Assembly: GCF_000733475.1 (NCBI RefSeq)
Contig: NZ_JPFK01000007.1
Location: 62,001 to 126,000 of the forward strand
Origin: Mangrovimonas yunxiaonensis
Lineage (GTDB): Bacteria; Bacteroidota; Bacteroidia; Flavobacteriales; Flavobacteriaceae
Direction: 5' to 3'
DNA: 64,000 nt
Positions 51,001 through 59,777 of this stretch are shown here, piece after piece (position 1 is the stretch's first letter; each line of letters begins with the position of its first letter). The position numbers were made by a program, and so were the translations under genes. Below the pieces are notes generated by a model. The model saw only the letters and a list, made by a program, of their open reading frames with translations. It did no database searches and was not told where the DNA came from.

Positions 51001-54000
51001 CGGCCGATACTTGCTCGCCTTTTGGGCCTTTTATTTTAAAGTTCCAGGTTTCCTTTTGGCCCGGTTGTAATTTATCCCTAAAAGTTGTGGTTTCAATTTC
51101 CAAATCGGTTTTAGGGTAGGGCACAGCAACCATTTTGGTGCCAGAGCCAAAACTATTAGCAAAAGCATAACTATAATGTATAGCAAAACCGCCCAGATCG
51201 TTTTGGGTTACTGGAACGGAAATGGTTTTCTTTTGGTTGCTAAGTGTAATAGTTTCGGTTTTTACAAGCTGTTTGTTTTTTTCGATAGCAAGGGTAACCA
51301 CCATATTTTTAGCTGAAGTGCCTAAAGTAATATGGACTCTGTCGTTAGGTTGATAGCTCGATGTGTCGGTTGTGATGCTAAATAATTGATTATCGGCCAA
51401 GGTTTTGTCTGTGTTGCTGTACAGTGTTGTTTGGGTTTGGTCTTTTACCGTTTGCCCAAATGCGTCCTGAGTTTCCAATGTAATAAGGTATGCGCCAGAG
51501 GCCCAGTTTTTAAGCCTTCCCAACGGCAATTCCTTGGTGTTTTCGGTGTTGAAAGTTTTTTCGAATACCAACGGTCCTTTTTCCCAATTTTTTTGGTCGC
51601 TTTCATTGGCATAGGCCTCGTGCGGGAATTTGTTTATAAAATCTTCTTTTGAAATGTCCTGATAATCTGGTGCATTCCAAGGCCGTGGTCTTAGCACACG
51701 ATCTGGGGCGCTTAGTTTGTATATTTTTATATTGCCTGTTGCAGGAACAAATGCCCCATTTAGGTTTTTGGTGTTAATAGTAAGTTGGTGCTTGCTGTTT
51801 GTTTTGTCTAATGCGGTTTCAATCAAAACTTCAGCTGTTAATGCGTGGTAGCCAACATTTACCAGGGTTGTGGCGCTTCGGGTTTCACCATTAATATCGG
51901 TTACATCGGCGGTAACCTCATATTGAAATGTGGGTAGGTCGTCTTTGTTTACACTTTGGTCGGGCAGTGCTTTAAACACAATGTCGAACGCACCATTCTT
52001 ATCGGTGGTGGTTTCGCCATGAGCAATTTCTTGTGGCTCGCTATTAAACCATGGTCTAGACCAATAGTACCATCTTGGGAACTGTACTTTTCTGTGCACG
52101 CGATAGACCACTTTAGCCTGACTAATGTTACTGCCGGCATACGCTTTGGCGGTGCCATGTACTGTAACCGAATCGTTTATTTTAAAGGTCTCTGTAATGG
52201 GGTTGAAATTGGTTTCAAATTTTGGACGCTTGTATTCTTCAACCGAAATGTTGGCATAAGCGTATTCACCACAAAACATATCCAAGCTGTAATTTCCAGT
52301 GAGTCCAGTGTTTGGTAAAATAAATTCTCCAGAAACCGAACCGTAATCGTTGGTTTTTAAGAGCAATTCACTAACCACCTCACCATTAACGTTTTTAAGC
52401 CTAATTTTAGCTGCCTGTTGTGGGTTTACTAGAGTTTTGCCGTCTTTTGTAATGGTGCTAATGCCTTTAAAATACACTGTTTGGCCTGGTCTGTAAATGC
52501 TCCTATCTGTAAGTAGGAAGCCTTTGTATTGTGCTGTGTTGTCTTGATTGTTGTTACGGTAGTTGTACAAATAGAAGCTGCCAAAGTGGGCCGTTGTACC
52601 CCCATGTTCTACATTAATGTTAACATCTCTAAGGCGCTCGTTAGGTTGTTTGCTTCTGTTAAACAACCCTTGGGGATCGGTTGTATAAGTTTCATTAAAG
52701 GTACGACCGTTATAATTTTTTAAATAGGTTAATGTTATGTTGGCACCGCTTACAGGTTGCCCGTTACGGCGGTCGATAACTTGAAAACGATGCTGTAGGT
52801 CATCGCTTAATTCTACAACCGCAAGGTTGGTAATTTGAACGGTTTGTGTTGCAAATATTTTGGACTTATTGTTTACCGATGCTACAACAATGTAGTGTCC
52901 ATTTTCTAGTTGCGGTAGAGGAACTTCTGTACTGTGAAACTGGTAGTCGTTTTCGTTTTTTAAGGTCGCGTTCCACTGTTTTTTAAGCGGTAATTTATTA
53001 ATAAATGCCCGTTTTTTATCTTCTCCATAAAGTTTATCGAAGGCTTGTATTTGCGAAAAAGAGGCGTTGTATACTTTAAAATCTAGAGTGTTTAAGTTTT
53101 TATAACGCACCAAAACTTTAGCAAGGGTGTGAGGTGGAAGTTGTTTTTCTGAAGTAATTTGAAGCTGTTCGTTTAAAATCTGTTCCTTTAACACCTCAAG
53201 CTTTTTAGCAGCACGACTTTTAGGAAACGCAAAGATGTAATTGTTGCAAATGGTTAAGGCTTCTTTTAGGGCCCATCTGGCTTCTGTCTTGGTTTTTGGG
53301 TTGTAATCAGCGCCTTGTTGTTTTAGGATTTTGGCTTTTTCAAATGCATACAAACCAGAAATGGGTTGCCCTTTGTATTGTGCTATATTTTGGTCGAGTG
53401 TTTTTAAAAGCGGAGTGTCTTTATTGGTGAAAACACTAGCATTGTATACAAAATTTAAACGTTCAATATCTACTTCAACTAGCGCTTCGTGAGAATTTCT
53501 TTTTAAATGAAATTGGGTAAGATCCTGATACAGTTTTAAGGCATTAAGCTGAAGTGAAGTGGAATCTTTTGAGCTGATGTTAAGTTTTGAGAATTCGTTG
53601 GCGGTAGCTAAAAACTGCGGCTTGTCAAGCTCAAATTTGTAGGCTGGTTTGCTAATGCTGTTTTCATCGGTTTTATAAAACGCCAATGCATTGTGAGCTA
53701 AAATATCGTAAAGGGTTGGCCGATACGTTTTAGAGTTTTTGGCGGTTGTTAGAATGGTTTCAAAATGGTCGATACTTACGTTTTGCAAATCTTTTGAAGC
53801 ACCTAATGAGTTTTGGTAATAGCACTGTATTTCTTCAAACAAGGTTTGCAGATCCCAAGTTCTAAAGTCGGTCTTGTCAATCTTTTCTTCGGTTTTGGTA
53901 CGGTTGTAAAACGCCCATCTGTTTTGCTCAAAATATTGCCAGTACAAGGTGGCAAGCATATTTTCCAGTACGGCTTTGGTGGATAATGGGCTGTTGGAAA

Positions 54001-54274
54001 TGTCGCTTTTAAAGCTTTCTATAATGTTTAATTGCGCGTCTTCCTCGAGAATTAAGGCATATTTGCTTTTAAACAGCAAGGTTTTTATGTGTTGGGGCTG
54101 GTTGCCTTCTTTTTTGGCCAAGGCTTCAATTTGTTCAACGGTTTTTAAGGCCGATTTTGGTAGGCCTTTAGTATCAAAATGAGCCACTTGTTTCCAAAGC
54201 GATTGGTAGTTGTCTTGGGCCTGGGAGGTGTGCGCGAAAAGTATAATCATTAAAAGTGCTGTAAGGTGTTTCAT
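48014..54274 (-). CDS. Alpha-2-macroglobulin family protein with inserted TonB-receptor plug domain
   Basis: A giant exported protein of 2086 residues. Signal peptide 1-20 (start ATG 54274; the upstream frame to 54316 is not supported). An N-terminal helical region is followed by the MG domains (SIYRPGQTVYFKG near 595), then a TonB plug-like domain at about 1203-1295 (GEKGENGVIIITTKQG) in the place of the bait region. Next come the A2M domain and the thioester motif CNEQ with C1536 (YPYDCNEQ), and a terpenoid-cyclase-like complement domain. Thioester and plug together suggest trapping or binding of foreign proteins at the envelope, which is inference. Confidence 0.93.
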   Translation of the reverse strand: MKHLTALLMIILFAHTSQAQDNYQSLWKQVAHFDTKGLPKSALKTVEQIEALAKKEGNQPQHIKTLLFKSKYALILEEDAQLNIIESFKSDISNSPLSTKAVLENMLATLYWQYFEQNRWAFYNRTKTEEKIDKTDFRTWDLQTLFEEIQCYYQNSLGASKDLQNVSIDHFETILTTAKNSKTYRPTLYDILAHNALAFYKTDENSISKPAYKFELDKPQFLATANEFSKLNISSKDSTSLQLNALKLYQDLTQFHLKRNSHEALVEVDIERLNFVYNASVFTNKDTPLLKTLDQNIAQYKGQPISGLYAFEKAKILKQQGADYNPKTKTEARWALKEALTICNNYIFAFPKSRAAKKLEVLKEQILNEQLQITSEKQLPPHTLAKVLVRYKNLNTLDFKVYNASFSQIQAFDKLYGEDKKRAFINKLPLKKQWNATLKNENDYQFHSTEVPLPQLENGHYIVVASVNNKSKIFATQTVQITNLAVVELSDDLQHRFQVIDRRNGQPVSGANITLTYLKNYNGRTFNETYTTDPQGLFNRSKQPNERLRDVNINVEHGGTTAHFGSFYLYNYRNNNQDNTAQYKGFLLTDRSIYRPGQTVYFKGISTITKDGKTLVNPQQAAKIRLKNVNGEVVSELLLKTNDYGSVSGEFILPNTGLTGNYSLDMFCGEYAYANISVEEYKRPKFETNFNPITETFKINDSVTVHGTAKAYAGSNISQAKVVYRVHRKVQFPRWYYWSRPWFNSEPQEIAHGETTTDKNGAFDIVFKALPDQSVNKDDLPTFQYEVTADVTDINGETRSATTLVNVGYHALTAEVLIETALDKTNSKHQLTINTKNLNGAFVPATGNIKIYKLSAPDRVLRPRPWNAPDYQDISKEDFINKFPHEAYANESDQKNWEKGPLVFEKTFNTENTKELPLGRLKNWASGAYLITLETQDAFGQTVKDQTQTTLYSNTDKTLADNQLFSITTDTSSYQPNDRVHITLGTSAKNMVVTLAIEKNKQLVKTETITLSNQKKTISVPVTQNDLGGFAIHYSYAFANSFGSGTKMVAVPYPKTDLEIETTTFRDKLQPGQKETWNFKIKGPKGEQVSAELLASMYDKSLDQFKPHDWRFSPLQQPIYNSYLRRNAHLSFAVNGFKVYNQDRLRANYPLQQYSQLNWFGLHFGGNRYQMLRSKASGIAINEMVAEEVQEAEMDEEAANTNFAQALEGKIAGINIVTNNGQPGNNTKIILRGSSNINDNKTSPLFIVDGQPTTSLANISEDDILSIKALKGSEATALYGEKGENGVIIITTKQGLSQLTQIQTRKNLQETAFFYPQLLTDKDGNVSFSFTTPEALTQWKLQLLAHTKTLESTVTSLETVTQKELMVMPNTPRFLRHGDKITISTKIANLSDTPLSGQAQLQLLDAMTGKAITESIIRSNAVENFSVEQHGNTQVSWDLSIPETVNALQYKIVAKAGDFSDGEQNALPVLSNRMLVTETLPMWIKSNETRTFTLDKLASTSSTTLKHHKLTLEMTSNPAWYAVQALPYLMEYPYDCNEQTFSRYYANALASHIANNNPRIQEVFKQWGAQDALISNLEKNEDLKNILIQETPWLRDAQSETEQKKRIALLFDLNKMTDELQNTLQKLKQNQMDNGAWPWFNGGRPNRFISQHIIAGFGHLKHLNVTSGAVETSMINKAIAYLDSEFVTEYKNLTKYNKNVDLSKDHLSYTQLHYLYMRSFFPEIKSSKEVQDITQYYHAQIKTYWLKRSLYSKGLMALITHRMQDDKTAESILKSLKENSITNDELGMYWKANTASWYWHQAPIETQALMIEAFSEVGTIFQSEVENLETIDNLKIWLLKNKQTNKWETTKATANAVYALLLQGSDWLSVTDAVAVWVGGEPLEPSKIDNVTVEAGTGYYKTSWEASEITPNMANVTLTKKGDGIAWGGLYWQYFEDLDNITSAETPLKLKKKLFKKKNTDTGEVITEITPETPLKVGDLVRVHIELRSDRDMEFLHMKDMRAAGLEPVNVLSQYKWQDGLGYYESTKDASTNFFFDYLPKGIYVFEYDLRVNNAGVMSNGITTIQSMYAPEFSSHSEGVRISVKN

Positions 54275-54289
54275 AGGTGTTATTTTCTT

Positions 54290-54297
54290 CAAAGCTA
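54290..54297 (-). promoter_or_regulatory. Predicted -7 box (TAGCTTTG) for the macroglobulin gene
   Basis: Exact TAnnTTTG on the minus strand, with a TTTG about 16 bases further upstream. Leader about 11 nt before ATG 54274. Confidence 0.5.
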
Positions 54298-54414
54298 CAT
54301 TCAAAATGTATTCCAAAATAGCGGCAATGGGGTAAAATGTGGTTTTGAATGAGTGAAGTTAGCCAAATTTTGAGTAATCTTGAAAAAGCAATCTTTTAAT
54401 TTCTAAAACTTAAT

Positions 54415-55152
54415 ATGCTGCGGTTGGTCATTTTTTTGTTGTGCACGTTTCCAGCTTTTGGGCAGGCAGCACTTGAGGATATTTCTAGCCTTATTGAAAA
54501 GAAACAGTACCTCATGGCAAAAGAACAGGCCGAGGAGCTTGTGGTTTCTTATCCAGAAAACGCAAAGTTGTATGAGCTTTTAGGAGATGTTTACAGCCAT
54601 TTAAAAGATTGGGATAAGGCTATTGACGTTTACGAAAATCTTGTAGCTTTAGACCCCTACAGTGCTGCTTATCATTACAAATACGGTGGTGCATTGGGAA
54701 TGAAAGCCCAATCGGTTAGTAAACTTCGCGCCTTGGTAATTATTGGCGATGTGGAAACCGCTTTTTTAAAGGCCGCCAAATTAGATTCAAACCATATTGA
54801 TGCGCGATGGGCCTTGGTATACTATTATTTACACGTTCCCGGACTTGTAGGCGGAAGCACCACAAAAGCCCTGGTATATGCCAAGGAGCTATTGGCCTTG
54901 TCGCCTGTAGATGGGCATTTGGCTTTGGGGCAGGTATATGGTTATAAAAAGGATTTTAAAAATGCCGAAACCCATTACAAGCAGGCTGTAGCTGTTGGTG
55001 GGAGCAAAACCTGTTACACCCATTTGGCCAATTTGTATGTAACTTTTAAAAAATACCCATTGGCCATTGACACCTTACAGGAGGCTTACAATAAGCTGGG
55101 GGATTCCCATTTTTTACACCGAATTTCCGAAGTAAAAGCTAAAATGGATTAA
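54415..55152 (+). CDS. TPR repeat protein, exported
   Basis: The 245-residue protein has a signal peptide (1-17) and TPR units (about 20-120 and 150-240) with YELLGDVYSHLKDWDKAI and GHLALGQVYGYKKDFKNAE. It has no catalytic domain, so it is a binding or scaffold protein. It is divergent from the macroglobulin gene and 63 bp upstream of mpl. Confidence 0.88.
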   Translation: MLRLVIFLLCTFPAFGQAALEDISSLIEKKQYLMAKEQAEELVVSYPENAKLYELLGDVYSHLKDWDKAIDVYENLVALDPYSAAYHYKYGGALGMKAQSVSKLRALVIIGDVETAFLKAAKLDSNHIDARWALVYYYLHVPGLVGGSTTKALVYAKELLALSPVDGHLALGQVYGYKKDFKNAETHYKQAVAVGGSKTCYTHLANLYVTFKKYPLAIDTLQEAYNKLGDSHFLHRISEVKAKMD

Positions 55153-55187
55153 GCCTTTTTGGGCTTCATGCTTCCAAGAAAAACCTA

Positions 55188-55195
55188 TATCTTTG
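55188..55195 (+). promoter_or_regulatory. Predicted -7 box (TATCTTTG) for mpl
   Basis: Exact TAnnTTTG with a leader of about 15 nt before ATG 55216. It supports the ATG 55216 start over the earlier in-frame Met codons, which lie at or upstream of the box. Confidence 0.5.
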
Positions 55196-55215
55196 GGAAT
55201 TCAATCTCAAGTTTT

Positions 55216-56580
55216 ATGAACGTACATTTTATCGCTATTGGTGGTGCTGCCATGCACAATTTAGCCATAGCATTGCACAATAAAGGGTATCAGGTAACAG
55301 GAAGCGACGATACGATTTTCGATCCCTCTAAATCGCGCTTGGAAGCCAAAGGATTATTGCCAAACGAATTTGGGTGGTTTCCGGAGAAAATTACAACCAA
55401 GCTCGATGCCATTGTGTTGGGCATGCACGCCAAGGCCGATAACCCCGAATTGCTGAAAGCCCAAGACTTAGGGTTGAAAATTTATAGCTATCCAGAGTTT
55501 CTTTACGAACAGTCCAAAGATAAAACCCGCGTTGTTATTGGTGGTAGCCATGGTAAAACCACCATTACTTCTATGATTTTGCACGTTATGAACTACCACA
55601 ATCGCGATGTCGATTTTATGGTTGGCGCACAACTAGAAGGCTTTGATGTGATGGTAAAACTAACGGAAGCAAACGATTTTATTGTTTTGGAAGGCGACGA
55701 GTATTTAAGTTCGCCCATAGATAGACGCCCAAAATTCCATTTGTACAAACCCAACATTGCTTTGTTAAGTGGCATTGCCTGGGATCATATTAATGTGTTT
55801 CCTACCTATGAAAACTATGTGGAGCAATTCAAGATTTTTGTCGATAGCATTGTACAAGGCGGCAGCATTAACTACAACGAGGAAGACGATGAAGTAAAAC
55901 GTGTGGTAGAAGCCAGTGAAAACCCGATTAGAAAAATAGGATACCACACCCCAGAGTATGTTATCGAGCACGGCGAAACCCTTTTGGAAACTTCGGAAGG
56001 TCCTATGCCCATAGAGATTTTTGGAGCGCATAATTTGAATAATCTGGCAGGCGCCAAATGGATTTGCCAGCATATGGGCATTGACGAAGACGATTTTTAC
56101 GAAGCCATTGCTACCTTTAAAGGTGCTAGCAAACGCTTAGAGAAAATAGCCGAAAGCCCTACAAGTGTTGCTTACAAAGATTTTGCCCATTCGCCCAGTA
56201 AGGTAAAGGCAACCACCACAGCCTTAAAAGAACAGTATCCAGAGCGCACTTTGGTGGCGTGTTTGGAATTGCACACTTACAGCAGTTTAAACGCCGAGTT
56301 TTTAAAGGAATACAAAGGCGCCTTAGCTGCTGCCGATGTTGCTGTGGTGTTTTATTCGCCACATGCTGTTGAAATAAAAAAACTAGAGGCCATTACCCAC
56401 GAGCAAATTGCCCAAGCCTTTGAACGTGACGACTTGATTATTTATACCCATCCAGAGGATTTTAAAAACTATTTGTTTTCGCAGGATTTTAACGACAAGG
56501 CTTTGTTGCTGATGAGTTCAGGTAACTATGGAGGCTTGGATTTTGATGCCGTGAAAGCTGTTGTGACGAAAGTTTCCTAG
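55216..56580 (+). CDS. mpl: UDP-MurNAc:L-alanyl-gamma-D-glutamyl-meso-DAP ligase (Mpl)
   Basis: This Mur-ligase family protein of 454 residues has an N-terminal Rossmann motif FIAIGGAAMHNLA, P-loop GGSHGKTT (109-116), EGDEYLSSP, and AHSPSKVKAT in the C-terminal domain. It recycles cell-wall tripeptide by joining it to UDP-MurNAc. The variations GDEY and HNLNN set it apart from MurC. It is transcribed on its own behind the TPR gene. Confidence 0.9.
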   Translation: MNVHFIAIGGAAMHNLAIALHNKGYQVTGSDDTIFDPSKSRLEAKGLLPNEFGWFPEKITTKLDAIVLGMHAKADNPELLKAQDLGLKIYSYPEFLYEQSKDKTRVVIGGSHGKTTITSMILHVMNYHNRDVDFMVGAQLEGFDVMVKLTEANDFIVLEGDEYLSSPIDRRPKFHLYKPNIALLSGIAWDHINVFPTYENYVEQFKIFVDSIVQGGSINYNEEDDEVKRVVEASENPIRKIGYHTPEYVIEHGETLLETSEGPMPIEIFGAHNLNNLAGAKWICQHMGIDEDDFYEAIATFKGASKRLEKIAESPTSVAYKDFAHSPSKVKATTTALKEQYPERTLVACLELHTYSSLNAEFLKEYKGALAAADVAVVFYSPHAVEIKKLEAITHEQIAQAFERDDLIIYTHPEDFKNYLFSQDFNDKALLLMSSGNYGGLDFDAVKAVVTKVS

Positions 56581-56672
56581 GAAATCACAAACAGACACCG
56601 TTTGCTGAAGGGGTATGTCCTTTATCGTTAAAATCATTTAATGCAGTTCGTTTTTTTCAACTAACAACCAAA

Positions 56673-57260
56673 TTAAAGAATCCGGTTTAAAAGTAACTCA
56701 ATACTTTCCCGATGCCGTTTCATCAGTTCTTGTGTTGCCAATTCAAAATCTTCTTTGTTGCGGTTTTGGGAGAGTTTAAACTTGCCTTCCCAATGCGAAA
56801 TGGTTATCTCAAACCCTTTTACGTAGGGTAAATAGGCTTCCATTTTTGGGTCGTTGGCTTTTAGCACATAGGCATTTTCAGGCTCTAAAAAAGTGGTCAT
56901 GTCAAGCATACTTTGCTTAATGGCTTCTGGAGTTTCAATTGCAGTAGCGCTACCTTTTAAGTGTACTTTTACATAGTTCCAGGTTGGGAGTTGCTCGGTT
57001 TTGTATATGCTGGGTGAAATGTAACATTGCGAACCAGAAAATATTACGGTCACCGGTTGATTGTTTTGTAATACCTCTGCTTGGGGGTTAAATTTATCCA
57101 AATGCCCAACAAGTTTACCGTTTTTATAAATAAGCGGTAAATGCGTAACAAGCGCTTCGTTGTCTTTTACCGAAATAACTGTAGCCAAAGGGAATTGCTG
57201 TATGACAGCAAGCATATGGTCTTTGTTATCGTCTTGATGGATTTTTGGAGGATAAGCCAT
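56673..57260 (-). CDS. PaiB-like FMN-binding split-barrel protein
   Basis: The 195-residue protein belongs to the PaiB/FMN-binding negative regulator family. Landmarks are FPLATVISV, THLPLIY, VTVIFSGSQCYISPS and TWNYVKVHLKGSA. The name comes from Bacillus PaiB; regulation here is unproven and flavin-reductase-type chemistry is as likely. It abuts the DUF1569 gene directly. Confidence 0.88.
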   Translation of the reverse strand: MAYPPKIHQDDNKDHMLAVIQQFPLATVISVKDNEALVTHLPLIYKNGKLVGHLDKFNPQAEVLQNNQPVTVIFSGSQCYISPSIYKTEQLPTWNYVKVHLKGSATAIETPEAIKQSMLDMTTFLEPENAYVLKANDPKMEAYLPYVKGFEITISHWEGKFKLSQNRNKEDFELATQELMKRHRESIELLLNRIL

Positions 57261-57710
57261 TTACACATTAAATTGTTTTAAATGATGGTCTAAGTGTTTG
57301 TATTGCATTTGGCCCCATTGTGAGCGGGTAAAATTACCAAACATGGGGTGTGGAGGCCATTGCTCTTGTCCTTTTTTAAGATGAAATTTATCAATCTCAT
57401 TCAAAAGATTTTCTTTTTCGACATGAAACACCTTGCCATTGCTTACAACAAATTCCTTAGCTGTTGGCAGTCCTTGTTTCCAAGGTTTGTTGTTGTATAG
57501 CGAAGTTTTCACCAAAGAAAACACAAAGCGTTTTAGGGCATTGGGCTTTTTTAGTTTTAAATCGCCAAGAGCAACTTGTAGCGGGAATTGGCAATGTGCC
57601 AGCATTTGCGCGGCGTTCATTTGTCCCCACTGTGGTGGGTTGTTAGGGCTTAATTGGTTTAAACGGGATTTTATTTCAGAAACGGCTTCTTCAGAAAATA
57701 AGGATTTCAT
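57261..57710 (-). CDS. DUF1569 (DinB-superfamily) protein
   Basis: The 149-residue protein starts at ATG 57710; the upstream frame to 57821 is not protein-like. It shows the DUF1569 pattern: WGQMNAAQMLAHCQFPLQ with its His near the N-terminus and HPMFGNFTRSQWGQMQYKHLDHHLKQF with several His at the C-terminus, as in DinB-like metal-binding bundles. Function is unknown. It ends directly against the PaiB-like start, so the two are an operon, divergent from radC. Confidence 0.87.
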   Translation of the reverse strand: MKSLFSEEAVSEIKSRLNQLSPNNPPQWGQMNAAQMLAHCQFPLQVALGDLKLKKPNALKRFVFSLVKTSLYNNKPWKQGLPTAKEFVVSNGKVFHVEKENLLNEIDKFHLKKGQEQWPPHPMFGNFTRSQWGQMQYKHLDHHLKQFNV

Positions 57711-57755
57711 ACTAGGGTTGAATAAATTAAAATTGCTTCTGAAAGTTACAATATT

Positions 57756-57763
57756 TATCTTTA
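57756..57763 (+). promoter_or_regulatory. Predicted -7 box (TATCTTTA) for radC
   Basis: One mismatch to TAnnTTTG; only 4 bases lie between the box and ATG 57768, so the mRNA may be leaderless. Confidence 0.4.
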
Positions 57764-57767
57764 TAAA

Positions 57768-58466
57768 ATGACCAATAAACCCAACTCGTTTTCCATTAAA
57801 CACTGGAACCAAGATGACCAACCGCGCGAAAAGCTTCGCGATAAAGGCAAAGCGGCATTAAGCGATGCAGAGCTGGTGGCTATTCTTATTGGGTCTGGCA
57901 GTCGTGACGAAAGTGCTTTAGAGCTTTGTAAACGCATACTGGCCAGTGTTGACAATAACTTAAACGAACTGGGCAAACTGTCCTTAAACCAACTAATGGC
58001 GTTTAAGGGCATAGGCGAGGCCAAGGCCATAAGCATTGCTGCTGCTATGGAGCTGGGCAGACGTCGTAGGGGAGAGGAGGCCTTGGAACGAAAAAAAATT
58101 ACCTCCAGCCTTTCGGTATACGAACTTATGCAACCCATTATCGGTGAGTTACCACACGAAGAGTTTTGGATTGTTTATTTAAACAATTCCAATAAAGTCT
58201 TACAAAAACTGCAATTGAGCAAAGGCGGAATTACAGGAACTTTGGTCGATGTACGATTGGTCATGAAAACGGCTTTAGCATGTGGTGCAACCGCTATTAT
58301 TTTAGCACATAACCACCCGTCGGGAACACTAAAACCCAGTACGGCCGATAAACAAATTACCCAAAAGTTAAAACACGCCGGGCAAAGTTTGGATATAAAG
58401 GTGCTGGACCATCTTATCGTAACCGAAAATGCTTACTTTAGCTTTGCCGATGAAGGTCTGTTGTAA
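57768..58466 (+). CDS. radC: RadC family JAB/MPN metalloprotease-like protein
   Basis: The 232-residue protein has an N-terminal helix-hairpin-helix region (FKGIGEAKAISI near 79-90) and a C-terminal JAMM site with H181, H183 and D194 (AHNHPSGTLKPSTAD). Despite the name, a role in DNA repair is in doubt for the family. It is followed 9 bp later by the deacetylase-like gene. Confidence 0.95.
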   Translation: MTNKPNSFSIKHWNQDDQPREKLRDKGKAALSDAELVAILIGSGSRDESALELCKRILASVDNNLNELGKLSLNQLMAFKGIGEAKAISIAAAMELGRRRRGEEALERKKITSSLSVYELMQPIIGELPHEEFWIVYLNNSNKVLQKLQLSKGGITGTLVDVRLVMKTALACGATAIILAHNHPSGTLKPSTADKQITQKLKHAGQSLDIKVLDHLIVTENAYFSFADEGLL

Positions 58467-58475
58467 ACCCGTTTC

Positions 58476-59777
58476 ATGCTGTTAGTTTATACCCATAAAA
58501 TCACCCCCCGTTTAACGTATGCTTTTAAGCATATTTGTACCCGTATTTTGGGGGTTCGGGTGGCATTTACAACTAAAATAGAAGAGTTTATTGCCCACGA
58601 TAGCATGAAAATGTCTTATAGTAGACAGGCTTTAGGCAATGAGGTTTTTGTTAAAAGCCATGAATTGCTATTTGAACAAGGCCTATCGGATTTTGAAACC
58701 CATGTACAGGATTGGGATGATACCAAGGGGTTTTTTTCTACCTCTGAAAAAAGCAGTTTACCTTTCGATATTTTTGCCGCTGCCTTTTATTTGCTAAGTC
58801 GGTATGAAGAATATTTGCCTCATGTTAAGGATGATTACGGGCGGTTTCCTGCTACCGAAAGCCTAGCATATAAGCACGATTTTTTACATCAACCGGTTGT
58901 TGATATTTGGGCCTACAAACTAAAGGTGGTGTTACAAAAGCAATTCCCAGATTTCGAGTTTCCGGATAAATCATATGAGGTAAGCCCGATTATTGATGTG
59001 CCGGCGCCGTATCATTACCAACTTAAAGGTGTTTTAAGGAGTACAGGGGGCGTTATAAAAGATTTGTACGCCCTTAAGATTAAAGATTTGTACCATCGTT
59101 TTTTGGTGTTGTTTGGGTTAAAACACGATCCCTACGACACCTTTAAATACATCCTAAACAAACAAAAACAGTACGATTTTAAGTTTCTGTTTTTCTTTTT
59201 AATAGGGGATTATTCTACTTACGATAAAGGAATAAGTGCTCAAAAAAAACGCTATGTGTCGCTCATTAAGCACGTTGGTGATTACTGTAAGGTTGGTCTA
59301 AAAACATCGTATTTTGCCATAGAGGATGTGTCGATTTTAAAGAAAGAGAAAAAAACTATGGAGGCCATTTTAAACACCTCTTTGTTGGCCTCTAGGCAAT
59401 CGTTTTCCAAGCTTAATCTGCCAGAATCCTATCGTAATCTTGTAGAGTTGGAGGTTTTAGAAGATTATACCATGGGGTATGTTAATCACATAGGATTTCG
59501 TGCCGGAACATGTACTCCGTTTTTCTTTTTCGATTTGGATTATGAGATACAAACTCCTTTAAAAATCCATTCGTATCACCTTATGGATTACGCCCTATTA
59601 AAAACAGCCTCCCAATTGGATAAGAAAAAGGTGCTGCATGAAATAATAACAAGCATTAAGGCTGTTAATGGCACGTTCGTTCCTGTGTTCCATAACTATA
59701 CATTTAGCGATTTGGAACGCTGGAAGGGGTTTAAAGAATTATTTAATATAATACTGAAATCGCAAGATGAAAATTAA
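58476..59777 (+). CDS. Polysaccharide deacetylase-like protein (DUF7033 type)
   Basis: The 433-residue protein has an N-terminal domain (1-165) with the LLSRYEEYLP pattern and a C-terminal NodB-like barrel. The usual first metal/base motif (D-x-D type) appears as SPIIDVPAPYHY with D174 only, so the second Asp is replaced. Later segments GFRAGTCTPFFFFDLD (about 345-360) fit the family. Activity on a cell-surface sugar is plausible but the altered motif leaves it open. It overlaps the following HAD gene by 11 bp. Confidence 0.82.
   Translation: MLLVYTHKITPRLTYAFKHICTRILGVRVAFTTKIEEFIAHDSMKMSYSRQALGNEVFVKSHELLFEQGLSDFETHVQDWDDTKGFFSTSEKSSLPFDIFAAAFYLLSRYEEYLPHVKDDYGRFPATESLAYKHDFLHQPVVDIWAYKLKVVLQKQFPDFEFPDKSYEVSPIIDVPAPYHYQLKGVLRSTGGVIKDLYALKIKDLYHRFLVLFGLKHDPYDTFKYILNKQKQYDFKFLFFFLIGDYSTYDKGISAQKKRYVSLIKHVGDYCKVGLKTSYFAIEDVSILKKEKKTMEAILNTSLLASRQSFSKLNLPESYRNLVELEVLEDYTMGYVNHIGFRAGTCTPFFFFDLDYEIQTPLKIHSYHLMDYALLKTASQLDKKKVLHEIITSIKAVNGTFVPVFHNYTFSDLERWKGFKELFNIILKSQDEN

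Noticed and set aside
54275-54316. N-terminal extension of the macroglobulin protein from 54316
   Set aside because: It would bury the signal peptide that begins at ATG 54274, and it overlaps the predicted promoter box at 54290-54297.
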